Shown here piece by piece: positions 15,170-24,027 of a stretch of DNA of 64,000 nt. Location of the stretch: positions 383,736 to 447,735 of the forward strand of contig VBAR01000001.1 of the NCBI GenBank assembly GCA_005882315.1. The letters run 5' to 3'. Position numbers and translations under genes: made by a program. Numbering within the stretch: the stretch's first letter is position 1; every line of letters begins with the position of its first letter. Source of the DNA: Bacteroidota bacterium. GTDB lineage: Bacteria > Bacteroidota > Bacteroidia > Chitinophagales > Chitinophagaceae. Under the pieces are notes generated by a model. The model was not told the origin of the DNA. It saw nothing but the letters and a program-made list of their open reading frames with translations, and did no database searches.

Positions 15170-17812
15170 TTACTCCCATTCCCATGCATCGTCATTGATG
15201 AGTTCTGCAACCAATGCAGTCCATCCAGTTTGGTGATTAGCACCTAAACCCTTTGAATTGTCTCCATGAAAATATTCATAAAACAATACCAAGTCCTTGT
15301 TTTCAGGACGATTATAAAACTCAGCATGATCATGATGTACCGGTCGGTTTCCCATTGCATCTTTTCTGAAAATACTGATAACCCGTTTGGCAAGTTCGTG
15401 TGATATTTCGCCAAGATTGAGCCAGTTGCCAGAACCCGTTGGATATTCCATTTTAAAAGTATCACCATAAAACTGGTGATACTTCTTTAAAGCTTTGATC
15501 AAAAGATAATTGATCGGCATCCAAACAGGGCCCCTCCAATTGGAATTACCACCAAACATATCTGTGGTAGATTCTGCCGGATCATAACTGATATCATAGT
15601 TTTTACCCTCATGCGAATAATGCTTTGGATGTTCATGGTGGTATTTTGATAACCCACGGATGCCACCGGGTCCAAGAAATTCTTTTTCGTCCAGCATTGT
15701 CCTCAATATTTTTTCCAGCCTTTCTTTACTTATAAGAGAAAGCAGCATTGCATTATCTTCTTTTCTTTCTTCGTTTGGCAAATGGCGATTTTTTCTTTTA
15801 CGATTCTCTTTGAACCACTGGGTGCGTCTTTGAAAATCCTTTAAAGATTTCATGGTCTCGCCGGATATAACAGAAACTCCAAATAACACAGTGAGTCCTA
15901 CAATAGATCTGACCCGGACAGGAAATAATTTTCCATTTGGATTGACAAATGCATCATAAAAAAATTCATCTTTCTGGTGCCAGAGATGTGCTTGATTAAG
16001 AGATTCAGAAATAAGTACGAAGTGTTCATAAAATTTCGTAGCTACATCTTCGAATGTTGGATCTGTTTTAGCTATTTCAAGAGCGATATCCAACATATTC
16101 AGGGCATACATGGCCATCCAACTGGTTCCATCTATTTGTTCCAATGCATAACCTTCTGGTATCTCATTCCGGTTTATAACACCTATATTATCTAAACCCA
16201 GGAACCCGCCCCCAAAAATGTTATTCCCGTCTTTATCTTTTCTATTAACCCACCAGGTGAAATTGATCAGTAGTTTTTGAAATACTCTTTTCAGGAAATC
16301 AACATCACCTTTACCATGAATTGTTTTTTCTATCCTGTAAATATTGAGGCTGGCCCATGCATGAACAGGAGGGTTGACATCTGAAAAATTCCATTCATAA
16401 GCAGGAAGCTGACCCATGGGATTCATATACCATTCTCTAAGCAATAAGATCATTTGATGCTTGGCAAATTGACAATCAATAAATGCCATCGGTATGCAAT
16501 TAAATGCAAGATCCCACGCAGCATACCACGGATACTCCCACGTGTCAGGCATTAGAATAATATCCCTGTTTGAAAGAGCTTTCCATTCATTGTTGCGTCC
16601 AAAATATCTTTCAGGAGGCGGAGAAGGAGTGCCCTTATCACCAGTAAGCCATTCATCAACTTCATAATAATAAAATTGTTTACTCCATAAAAGTCCGGCT
16701 GTGGCCTGCCTCATTATAACAGCCAGGTCAGTGTCTGCATTGTCAGGGACAAGGCATTTGCCAAATTCATTTCCTTCCTTAAGCCGTTGTTCAAAAATTT
16801 TTCCCGGATCCTCCACCGGTGAGCCTATAACGGGAGTTTGAGATAACCGAAGATAAATTTCTTCTTTATCAGCGCCTTTTACATTTAACCTATAAACAGG
16901 AGCAGCTTTAGTGCCTTCTGTTTTACCTTGTAACAAAGTTGCTTTGCCATTTACGATCACATCATGAAAAGCATCTTTTACATAAGGATGTGGGTTCGGT
17001 ATACCAAATAATTTTTCCTGGTTGGTTTCATTTTCCGTAAACAAAATATCTGCAGGTTGGTTGAAATACAAATGATATTTACCAAGTTGTGGATGATCTG
17101 CAGAAATATATTTTCCAAATTCATTTGTTACCAGTTGCATTTTTGGTTTTATCGCATCAGGGTCAAATGACCATTCATTACGGAACCAAAGTGTAGGCAT
17201 TAAGGTCAGTTCAGCTGTATTAGTGCCGCGGTTCATGACAGTTATGCGAATCATAATATCCGTACTATCTACCTTAGCATATTCAGTGTATACATCGAAA
17301 TACTTGTTATATGCAAAGATCCCCGTGTCCAGCAATTCGTATTCAGGATCCAGTTTTCCCCGTTGTTGGTTCACTTTTATCAATTCTTCATATGGAAATG
17401 GAGCCTGCGGATATTTATACAACATTCTCATATAACTATGTGTAGGCGTATTCTCCAGGAAATAATATAATTCTTTACAATCCTCTCCATGATTCCCTTC
17501 CGAATTGGTAAGGCCAAACATTCTTTCTTTTAAGATTGGATCTTTATGATTCCATAATGCAAGTGAAAAACATAAGTATTGATTATAATCGGATAAACCT
17601 GCAATACCATCTTCGCCCCACCGGTAAGCTCTTGAACGGGCATGGTCGTGAGTAAAATAATTCCATGCATCGCCATTGGCACTGTAATCTTCACGTACTG
17701 TGCCCCACTGTCTTTCACTTAAATAAGGCCCCCAAAGTTCAAGTGGAATAGTCTTTTTTAAATTTTCATCAAGCCTTTTTTGTTCGGCTGTTTGAGAAAG
17801 GTCTTTTTTCAT
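15170..17812 (-). CDS. GH63-like glucosidase (MGH1-type glycoside hydrolase)
   Basis: 880 aa, no signal peptide, so cytoplasmic. An N-terminal beta-rich domain (ELWGPYLSERQWGTVREDYS, then HDHARSRAYRWGEDG) is followed by an (alpha/alpha)6 domain typical of GH63 and mannosylglycerate-hydrolase-like enzymes. Conserved blocks: WEYPWYAAWDLAF with a candidate catalytic Asp (about residue 435), the NDEPPVHAW-like NPPVHAWASLNIYR, GFLGLDNIGVINR, and GGNSNWRGPVWMPINYLL near residue 760. It probably hydrolyses alpha-glucosides or glucosylated compatible solutes; the substrate cannot be told. It stands alone between the lipoprotein and the efflux operon. Confidence 0.8.
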   Translation of the reverse strand: MKKDLSQTAEQKRLDENLKKTIPLELWGPYLSERQWGTVREDYSANGDAWNYFTHDHARSRAYRWGEDGIAGLSDYNQYLCFSLALWNHKDPILKERMFGLTNSEGNHGEDCKELYYFLENTPTHSYMRMLYKYPQAPFPYEELIKVNQQRGKLDPEYELLDTGIFAYNKYFDVYTEYAKVDSTDIMIRITVMNRGTNTAELTLMPTLWFRNEWSFDPDAIKPKMQLVTNEFGKYISADHPQLGKYHLYFNQPADILFTENETNQEKLFGIPNPHPYVKDAFHDVIVNGKATLLQGKTEGTKAAPVYRLNVKGADKEEIYLRLSQTPVIGSPVEDPGKIFEQRLKEGNEFGKCLVPDNADTDLAVIMRQATAGLLWSKQFYYYEVDEWLTGDKGTPSPPPERYFGRNNEWKALSNRDIILMPDTWEYPWYAAWDLAFNCIPMAFIDCQFAKHQMILLLREWYMNPMGQLPAYEWNFSDVNPPVHAWASLNIYRIEKTIHGKGDVDFLKRVFQKLLINFTWWVNRKDKDGNNIFGGGFLGLDNIGVINRNEIPEGYALEQIDGTSWMAMYALNMLDIALEIAKTDPTFEDVATKFYEHFVLISESLNQAHLWHQKDEFFYDAFVNPNGKLFPVRVRSIVGLTVLFGVSVISGETMKSLKDFQRRTQWFKENRKRKNRHLPNEERKEDNAMLLSLISKERLEKILRTMLDEKEFLGPGGIRGLSKYHHEHPKHYSHEGKNYDISYDPAESTTDMFGGNSNWRGPVWMPINYLLIKALKKYHQFYGDTFKMEYPTGSGNWLNLGEISHELAKRVISIFRKDAMGNRPVHHDHAEFYNRPENKDLVLFYEYFHGDNSKGLGANHQTGWTALVAELINDDAWEWE

Positions 17813-17890
17813 TCCAGTATTATAAAGTCTGGGCTAATTTTAGAATCATTGATAAAGATGATAACATAATTATTTTCCTGTTTAATTATT

Positions 17891-19288
17891 TTAATTCGAT
17901 AAGCCAACAATTGTATTAAATGAGCCGGTTACATGTCGTCCTTCGATCTGGCTCAATAATAATTGTAATAACTCGTCATAATAGCGGGCCTGGTTTTCAT
18001 AAAGATCATTTTCACCCAATATCAGATCCTGGTTATCAGCTACACCATTCACAAAGGCCTCATGGAGTAAATAAATATTATTTTCGGCCAGTTTTAAATT
18101 TGTTTCAGCATATAGAAATTTTTCCCTTGCATTTTTTATCTGGTAAAAAACTGTTTTCTTTTCATTTTCAAATTGACTTGTAAACTGATCAAAATAATTT
18201 CTTACCTGGGATGCCTGAAACTTTTTTTGTTCAACAGCCCTGTTTACATCACTCCCATTAAATATAGGCACAAAAACACTTACACCGACGTAGGAATAAG
18301 GCTTCCATCTTTCGCCCTGGAAAATTTTATCAATACTATTGGCAGCCGGTGTAAAACCCAGTTGGCCGTCAGCGCCAATGCTGATCTGTTTTCTTGCCCG
18401 CTCCAGTTTGATTGATTCATCAGCCAATGCAATTTGAGTTTTTAGCATCTGGCTTTCTATTCGCTTTGCCGGATCACCCAATAAGAGTTCCTGCATTATA
18501 GGATCCGTAACGCTTAAAATTTGGGGTATAGAAAATGCGTCGGAAAGTATCATACTATCTTTCTCCAGGTAATTCATCTGGAACTGTAAACCAAGCATTG
18601 CTCCGGCAAAGCTGTTCCTAACATTTGCCAATGCACTGCGCATCCGGTTACCAGTAACTTCTACACGATTCACTTCTATTTTTATACCTGCCCCTTCTTT
18701 AAATTTTACACGAGTAAGTTCTATCAGTGTATCAATTCTCTTAATATTTTCTACAAGAAATTTTGCCTGTACTTCCAATAACCTGCATGCACTATAGGCT
18801 TTATAAATTCCTGAGACGAGGCCAATTTTAAAATCTGCTATTTCCTGTTGTTGCAGTATTCTATTTTGCGAGGCAATGTTATAGGAGTTACGATAAGAAG
18901 GATCAAAAATAAGCTGGTTCACACTCAGTGTAGGGAACCATGTATTGTTGTAACCTACAGGAATTGCATACGGCTCACCCGATGGCACAGTTGATGGAGC
19001 AAGAGCAGTTCCTCCTTCAACAAGCAGGTTCCTCTTAGTAATAAAATATTGAACTGCTGCGCCGAAATTTACCCTTGGCAAATAGAGCCCGGTTACTCTT
19101 TTAATATCAAGGTCGCTGATAGCAGTATCGGTTGATGATGCCTGCAGCAATGGGTTGTGCATAAAAGCGTATTCCACACATTGCTGGGCGGAAAAAGTCT
19201 TCTGTGCATATATTGACTGTGATCCGTATAAAAATAATATCACCAAAAATAAATTAAGCTTTTGGTGATACAGCATTTGCATTTTCAT
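17891..19288 (-). CDS. TolC-family outer-membrane efflux protein
   Basis: 465 aa from the ATG at 19288; ATGs at 19282 and 19276 are in frame too, all inside the 3' end of the MFS gene. Signal peptide to SIYAQ. The two TolC repeats start with FSAQQCVEYAFMHNPLLQAS and continue with long helical segments (ERARKQISIGADGQLGF in the second half; EKFLYAETNLKLAENNIYLL near the end). It would be the outer-membrane channel of the tripartite pump formed with the MFS and HlyD proteins. Translational overlap with the MFS gene supports one operon. Confidence 0.88.
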   Translation of the reverse strand: MKMQMLYHQKLNLFLVILFLYGSQSIYAQKTFSAQQCVEYAFMHNPLLQASSTDTAISDLDIKRVTGLYLPRVNFGAAVQYFITKRNLLVEGGTALAPSTVPSGEPYAIPVGYNNTWFPTLSVNQLIFDPSYRNSYNIASQNRILQQQEIADFKIGLVSGIYKAYSACRLLEVQAKFLVENIKRIDTLIELTRVKFKEGAGIKIEVNRVEVTGNRMRSALANVRNSFAGAMLGLQFQMNYLEKDSMILSDAFSIPQILSVTDPIMQELLLGDPAKRIESQMLKTQIALADESIKLERARKQISIGADGQLGFTPAANSIDKIFQGERWKPYSYVGVSVFVPIFNGSDVNRAVEQKKFQASQVRNYFDQFTSQFENEKKTVFYQIKNAREKFLYAETNLKLAENNIYLLHEAFVNGVADNQDLILGENDLYENQARYYDELLQLLLSQIEGRHVTGSFNTIVGLSN

Positions 19289-20846
19289 TCGTTTTATTTT
19301 TGAATGTAAAAAAATCAATAAGCATACGGTAGTTCTGCAGTATCCATAAAATAAAAATCACAGCTATCAATACGAGGCATACAACAACTGCGATTTGAAA
19401 CACCTGGCTCATACTTTTAAAAAAGGCCTGCAATTTTATCATTCCTGTTACACCGTTCACTGCCGCCTGGTAAGCTTCATCAGGATCATAACCTTTACCA
19501 GAATAAAATGACTGCAACGCATTAAACCTTTCCATGAATTGAGAATTTGAAGGGTCCGTATATCTCAGCATGGAATTAAAATTTTTTACTCTTCCCCAAT
19601 CCAGTATGCGACCGAGGTCAACTGCTGTAATTGCAATGCCCATCAAAAAAGCAACAGATCTGAAATTGGCAACCTTACCCATCTGGTTTGGTGGTACCGC
19701 TTTCATAGCAATTATTACTACTGAAATGGCAACCATACCTGCGCCCATCATTCCAACCAAAGAAGGAGTAACGATATTATTAAAGCTAAACTCTGTATTT
19801 AGTAGTGAAAGAGAATAAGCGCCAAATGCTATGCAACAAAGACCGGTGATCATTATCCAGTAAGCGCTGATCTTTTTTACGATCAGGATAAAACTGATTA
19901 TTAAAGAAATAAAAATTACAAGGGCCAGGAAATTAACAAAATGAAAAATATCTTGTAACGGCATTTGTAAAATACCTCCCAGCATTTTAGACAGCATTGC
20001 CAGTGTAAATACAAATAAAGCACCGCTAAGAAAAGAAATAATCATCGAGACGGAAAAAGCCGGGTATTGTAATAACCGGGTATCGAATAATGGTTTTTTA
20101 TGTATAGCACCGCGGATCAGTAATATCACTGTCGAAATAATTACTATGATAAGTGATATAAGGATCTTCGGATGGCTGATTCCCTGGTATTGCTGCCGGT
20201 ACATGAACACAAATAATATAGAAATAATTAATATCGAAAAAGGGATGAGGCTTATCCAGTCTTCTTCTATTTCCTCATTTTTTTCTGTTGTAGGAACGAA
20301 AAAGAAAGCAGCAATGATCACGATCAGCAATACGGGCAAACTCAGATAATAAGTAAACTGCCATCCAAAATCTTCTGTGAATGCACCATTGGCAAGCAAT
20401 CCTACACTTAACCCTGCGATATTGGCTGCCACAGTGAACAATGCACCAATCAACCTTTCTTTTCCAGGATAGGTTGCCAGGAAAAGCTGTGTCGATACGG
20501 CGATCATAAACCCATTAGCAATACCCGCTGCGATCCTCGAAGTAAGTAAGGTTGTAAAATCAGTGGCTTTAAAAGAAACAATGGTGGCAATAAGAAATAA
20601 CAAAGCAGAGCCAATGAAAAGCCATCTATTGCCCAGCCATTTTATAAACACAAGACCTGCGATGCTTGTAATGATGGTACCTGCATGAAATCCCCTTAAC
20701 AACCAGTTAGCATCCCAGAAACTTACGCCAAAATAACCCTGCACGAAAGAAAAGGAAAGGCTTTGTCCAAAGAAGTTGAATGAACACATGAGCAAAACCA
20801 AAAAGAAAAAGAAGCGAACCCAGAATTTGTCTGTTACCAATTGCAT
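19254..20846 (-). CDS. MFS efflux permease (DHA2/EmrB-like)
   Basis: 530 aa with about 14 hydrophobic spans, the size of the DHA2 family. TSRIAAGIANGFMIAVSTQLF and GLLANGAFTEDFGWQFTYYLSLP correspond to EmrB motifs (GaaaG in spans 4-5, GWRWiF-like). A periplasmic stretch of about 60 residues lies before the last span (DPSNSQFMERFNALQ). It is predicted to export small hydrophobic compounds with proton exchange. It is the middle gene of an HlyD - MFS - TolC operon, with 9 nt to the HlyD gene and a 35-nt overlap with TolC. Confidence 0.88.
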   Translation of the reverse strand: MQLVTDKFWVRFFFFLVLLMCSFNFFGQSLSFSFVQGYFGVSFWDANWLLRGFHAGTIITSIAGLVFIKWLGNRWLFIGSALLFLIATIVSFKATDFTTLLTSRIAAGIANGFMIAVSTQLFLATYPGKERLIGALFTVAANIAGLSVGLLANGAFTEDFGWQFTYYLSLPVLLIVIIAAFFFVPTTEKNEEIEEDWISLIPFSILIISILFVFMYRQQYQGISHPKILISLIIVIISTVILLIRGAIHKKPLFDTRLLQYPAFSVSMIISFLSGALFVFTLAMLSKMLGGILQMPLQDIFHFVNFLALVIFISLIISFILIVKKISAYWIMITGLCCIAFGAYSLSLLNTEFSFNNIVTPSLVGMMGAGMVAISVVIIAMKAVPPNQMGKVANFRSVAFLMGIAITAVDLGRILDWGRVKNFNSMLRYTDPSNSQFMERFNALQSFYSGKGYDPDEAYQAAVNGVTGMIKLQAFFKSMSQVFQIAVVVCLVLIAVIFILWILQNYRMLIDFFTFKNKTNENANAVSPKA

Positions 20847-20855
20847 GCTTATGAA

Positions 20856-21869
20856 TTATTGAGTGACCACGATACTAAATCCCGGTCTCAATACTTGCCG
20901 GGCATGGGCGGAATCTTCAAATCTGATCCTTACGGGTATGCGTTGAATAACTTTTACATAATTACCTGTGGCATTATCCGGCGGAAGTAATGCGAATTTT
21001 GAACCGGTTGCGCCACCAATAGTTTCTACAATTCCGGTAAAGGTTTCTTTTGGATATGCGTCTGCTGTCATCTTTACTTTTTTTCCAACAGGGAAAGATG
21101 ACAATTGTGTTTCTTTGAAATTTGCGGTTACCCAAATGTCCTGGGATTGTACTACAGAAAACAGTTGAGTGCCGGTTCGCACCATTTGCCCTATCTGAAT
21201 TTTTCTTTTAGAAATTATACCGTTTACCGGTGATTTTACAGTTGCATATTTCAGATCTTGCCGGATGATATCAATTTGCGTCGCCTGCGTAGCTATATTC
21301 TGATGAGCAAGGTCTACCTGTTTCTTTGCATCTTCCAATCTTACTGTAGCAGCTCTTTCCTTATCATAAGCATTTTGAAGATTGACAGTATTTCTAATAA
21401 AATTCTCTTCAGTAAATTCATATACTTGTACCGATACAACTCCTTTCTCCATCAGTAGCTTATTCCGCTTGTAATTAGTTTCCGAGGCTTTGAGAGCTGC
21501 CTTGTTAATCTCTATACTCTGAGTAGCCATTTTTTTTTCGATCTCCGCTGAACTTATTCCAATTTCTGATATTTTCAGGTTAGTTCTAGAAACATTATAT
21601 GCATTTATGGCTTGTCTTAGTTTGAGATAAAGATCGGTGGTATCCAATTGAAGTAATATCTCACCGGCATAAACGACCTGGTCATCGTCTACGAAAACCG
21701 AATCCACAAATCCATCGGTACGGGCAAGTACAGGAACAATATCACCATCCACTTGTGCATCATCAGTACGGTTCTTATCATCATAATAATTAATGATAAG
21801 CCAGTAAATAACCGCTAGTGTACCGGCAATCAATAATAAGATCAGGATGTTTCGAACGGCAGGTTTCAT
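20856..21869 (-). CDS. HlyD/EmrA-family periplasmic adaptor
   Basis: 337 aa. One N-terminal membrane anchor (residues 8-27), then the biotinyl-lipoyl half-motif (DDAQVDGDIVPVLARTDGFV), a coiled-coil hairpin around residues 80-185 and the closing lipoyl/beta-barrel part (ATVKSPVNGIISKRKIQIGQ, then VWVTANFKET-like DIWVTANFKETQL). It links the MFS permease to the TolC channel. First gene of the operon; its upstream region is shared with the divergent K+ channel gene. Confidence 0.9.
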   Translation of the reverse strand: MKPAVRNILILLLIAGTLAVIYWLIINYYDDKNRTDDAQVDGDIVPVLARTDGFVDSVFVDDDQVVYAGEILLQLDTTDLYLKLRQAINAYNVSRTNLKISEIGISSAEIEKKMATQSIEINKAALKASETNYKRNKLLMEKGVVSVQVYEFTEENFIRNTVNLQNAYDKERAATVRLEDAKKQVDLAHQNIATQATQIDIIRQDLKYATVKSPVNGIISKRKIQIGQMVRTGTQLFSVVQSQDIWVTANFKETQLSSFPVGKKVKMTADAYPKETFTGIVETIGGATGSKFALLPPDNATGNYVKVIQRIPVRIRFEDSAHARQVLRPGFSIVVTQ

Positions 21870-22122
21870 TTACTGAGGTTTTAGTGGTTTGATTAATAAA
21901 AGTACTAAAAACTATTCTACGGCACAGACCGGCTATCAATGATTTTTTTGTGTAAGTAGGAGATTATGTTTCGTAAAAACATTTGGTCACGATAGAAAAA
22001 TATTAAAGGTAATAAAGCTCATTCTTTACATAGAGTCATAAGCTGAAATGATCACTGTATTACAAAAAGTATTTGCATTAAATATACGGTGTTTGCATAC
22101 AAAAAAAAGATTAACTTTCAGA

Positions 22123-22803
22123 ATGGACTTACCGAATATGAATAAGGCAGCGAATAGATTTTTAAACGCCAATTCTTTGCTGCTCCTGTTACTGTGTTTT
22201 ATGATTTTCGCAACTACCCTTCTTCCTGAATCCTGGTACAGGGCTTCTTATTCAATTCTTGTTAATCTTATTCTTATCTGTGTAATTTTTTGTCTCGAAA
22301 GATCTTTCAAGATATTTTCAAGTATCGCTGTCATTGTACTTTTAATACTTCTGAATATTGCTTACTTCACAAGAGGGCAGTTTATGAACGGAATATCAGA
22401 TGGTCTGAACCTTCTTTTTTTTATTTTCGCAGTCTATCGTTTATTGAAGCAGGTGGCACTATCAAAAGTGGTGACAACAAAAGTTATCATACAATCTGTC
22501 AGCGGCTACTTATTACTGGGTCTTGTATTTTCTATGGCTGTTGCCCGGTTAGATTTTCTTCAACCCGGAGCTTTTAGTTTCCCTGTAGATGAAAATGGTT
22601 CCTTCCAGCGTAATTTCTATGATCAACTTTATTTTTCATTTATCACGATGGGTACTGTTGGATACGGTGATCTTTTACCCAAAACCCCTTTTGCAAAATC
22701 GTTTGCTACTCTTATCGGAGTTTCAGGACAACTGTATGTGGCAATTGTTATTGCTATGCTGATCGGTAAATTTTCTTCTTCACCCGGTCAATCAAACCAA
22801 TAA
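22123..22803 (+). CDS. Two-TM potassium channel family protein
   Basis: 226 aa from the ATG at 22123; ATGs at 22048 and 22138 are alternatives. Five to six hydrophobic segments, the last two flanking the pore loop: YFSFITMGTVGYGDLLPKT contains the intact K+ selectivity filter TVGYGD. The short C-terminus has no RCK domain, so gating is not by a cytosolic nucleotide domain. Probably a voltage-independent inner-membrane K+ channel. It starts a short plus-strand unit with the AI-2E gene. A second, filterless relative is at 34823-35239. Confidence 0.85.
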   Translation: MDLPNMNKAANRFLNANSLLLLLLCFMIFATTLLPESWYRASYSILVNLILICVIFCLERSFKIFSSIAVIVLLILLNIAYFTRGQFMNGISDGLNLLFFIFAVYRLLKQVALSKVVTTKVIIQSVSGYLLLGLVFSMAVARLDFLQPGAFSFPVDENGSFQRNFYDQLYFSFITMGTVGYGDLLPKTPFAKSFATLIGVSGQLYVAIVIAMLIGKFSSSPGQSNQ

Positions 22804-22870
22804 AATGGTTTACACTAAAAGGCTGATCGAATAAAATTGAATCTGATTTTTTACTAAAAATAAACCAACC

Positions 22871-23959
22871 ATGAACACATTTAACACTGACCAAAGACGT
22901 AATGTAATAGAAACAGCTTTGGTCTTATTACTCCTACTGGTATTACTCGCTTCATTGTCCACTGTTTTGAGTGTTTTTTTAGGCGTCTTTACTTTTGCCA
23001 TTATTCTTGCCGTAGCTCTTCACCCACTATTTGAAAAATTAGTCAAGCTCCTGGGCAATAAACGGAAACTCGCTGGTTTTATTTATGGATTGATCCTGAT
23101 CGCCATTGTTGCGTTACCCTATATTTATTTAATCAGTCAATTGAGTAATAGTATACAGCAAGCCGGACAATGGGTTGCTGATGCAAGAACAAACGGGCTT
23201 CCTGCTTTACCTGAAACGATAACCGGATTACCGGTAGTAGGAGAAAAAATTTCAACCGGCTGGCAGAAATTACAAAACGACCCTGCTACTATTGCTACCT
23301 ATGAACCACAAATAAAATCTTTCCTCGGCCATCTTCTTACAGGAGGATTGGGACTTATTGGATCAGGTCTTGAATTTATTTTAGGTATTATCATTTCTGC
23401 AGTATTCCTGACAAGCGGCACTAAAATGCTTAATCCGATTTACCTGGCAACGAAAAAGATAATAGGAGAAAATGATGGCCCGGCATTGGTTGATGCTTCT
23501 GGTCGTGCTGTAAAAGGTGTAGCTGTTGGAGTAATGGGAACGGCATTCATTGCAGCAATAGCAGCCTGGATCGGTTTTACTATTGCGGGTGTTTCAATAG
23601 CAGCAGGGCTTGCTGCAATTACATTTTTTTGCGTGGTTATTCAGATCGGTCCACTGCTGGTTTTTGTGCCTGTGGCTATTTGGTTAGGATCGCAGGGTGA
23701 AACCGGAATGGCGATATTTATGACTATTTATGGCATCGTTGTATTGATGAGTATTGATAATATTTTAAAACCAGTTCTTATTGCCAGAAGTGGTAAGCTT
23801 CCGATACTGGTACTTTTTCTTGGAGTGATAGGCGGTATGGCAGCCTGGGGTTTTACGGGGATGTTCAAAGGAGCAATTGTCCTTGCTGTCGCATATACGA
23901 TGTTTAATTCATGGGTAAAATCTAAGGCTGAAGCTCCAGAAAATATAGCGGTTAGATAA
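22871..23959 (+). CDS. AI-2E family transporter
   Basis: 362 aa integral membrane protein with about eight spans. The family layout is clear: two N-terminal spans (TALVLLLLLVLLASLSTVL), a long amphipathic mid-region (residues about 90-150), and the C-terminal IQIGPLLVFVPVAIWLGSQG with DNILKPVLIARSGKLPILVLF-type block (DNILKPVLI). Members include TqsA and Na+(Li+)/H+ antiporters, so the substrate is uncertain. 67 nt follow the channel gene; both may respond to ionic stress. Confidence 0.88.
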   Translation: MNTFNTDQRRNVIETALVLLLLLVLLASLSTVLSVFLGVFTFAIILAVALHPLFEKLVKLLGNKRKLAGFIYGLILIAIVALPYIYLISQLSNSIQQAGQWVADARTNGLPALPETITGLPVVGEKISTGWQKLQNDPATIATYEPQIKSFLGHLLTGGLGLIGSGLEFILGIIISAVFLTSGTKMLNPIYLATKKIIGENDGPALVDASGRAVKGVAVGVMGTAFIAAIAAWIGFTIAGVSIAAGLAAITFFCVVIQIGPLLVFVPVAIWLGSQGETGMAIFMTIYGIVVLMSIDNILKPVLIARSGKLPILVLFLGVIGGMAAWGFTGMFKGAIVLAVAYTMFNSWVKSKAEAPENIAVR

Positions 23960-24002
23960 AGTAGATTTCAATTCGCATTACAACATATATTTTTTCAAGG
24001 GG

Positions 24003-24023
24003 TTGATTATTTTATAATCACAA
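24003..24023. terminator. Weak bidirectional hairpin between convergent genes
   Basis: TGATTAT (24004-24010) and ATAATCA (24014-24020) form a perfect 7-bp A/T-rich stem with a TTT loop, between the ends of the AI-2E and phosphoesterase genes. Position suits a terminator; the stem is weak. Confidence 0.35.
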
Positions 24024-24027
24024 TCAT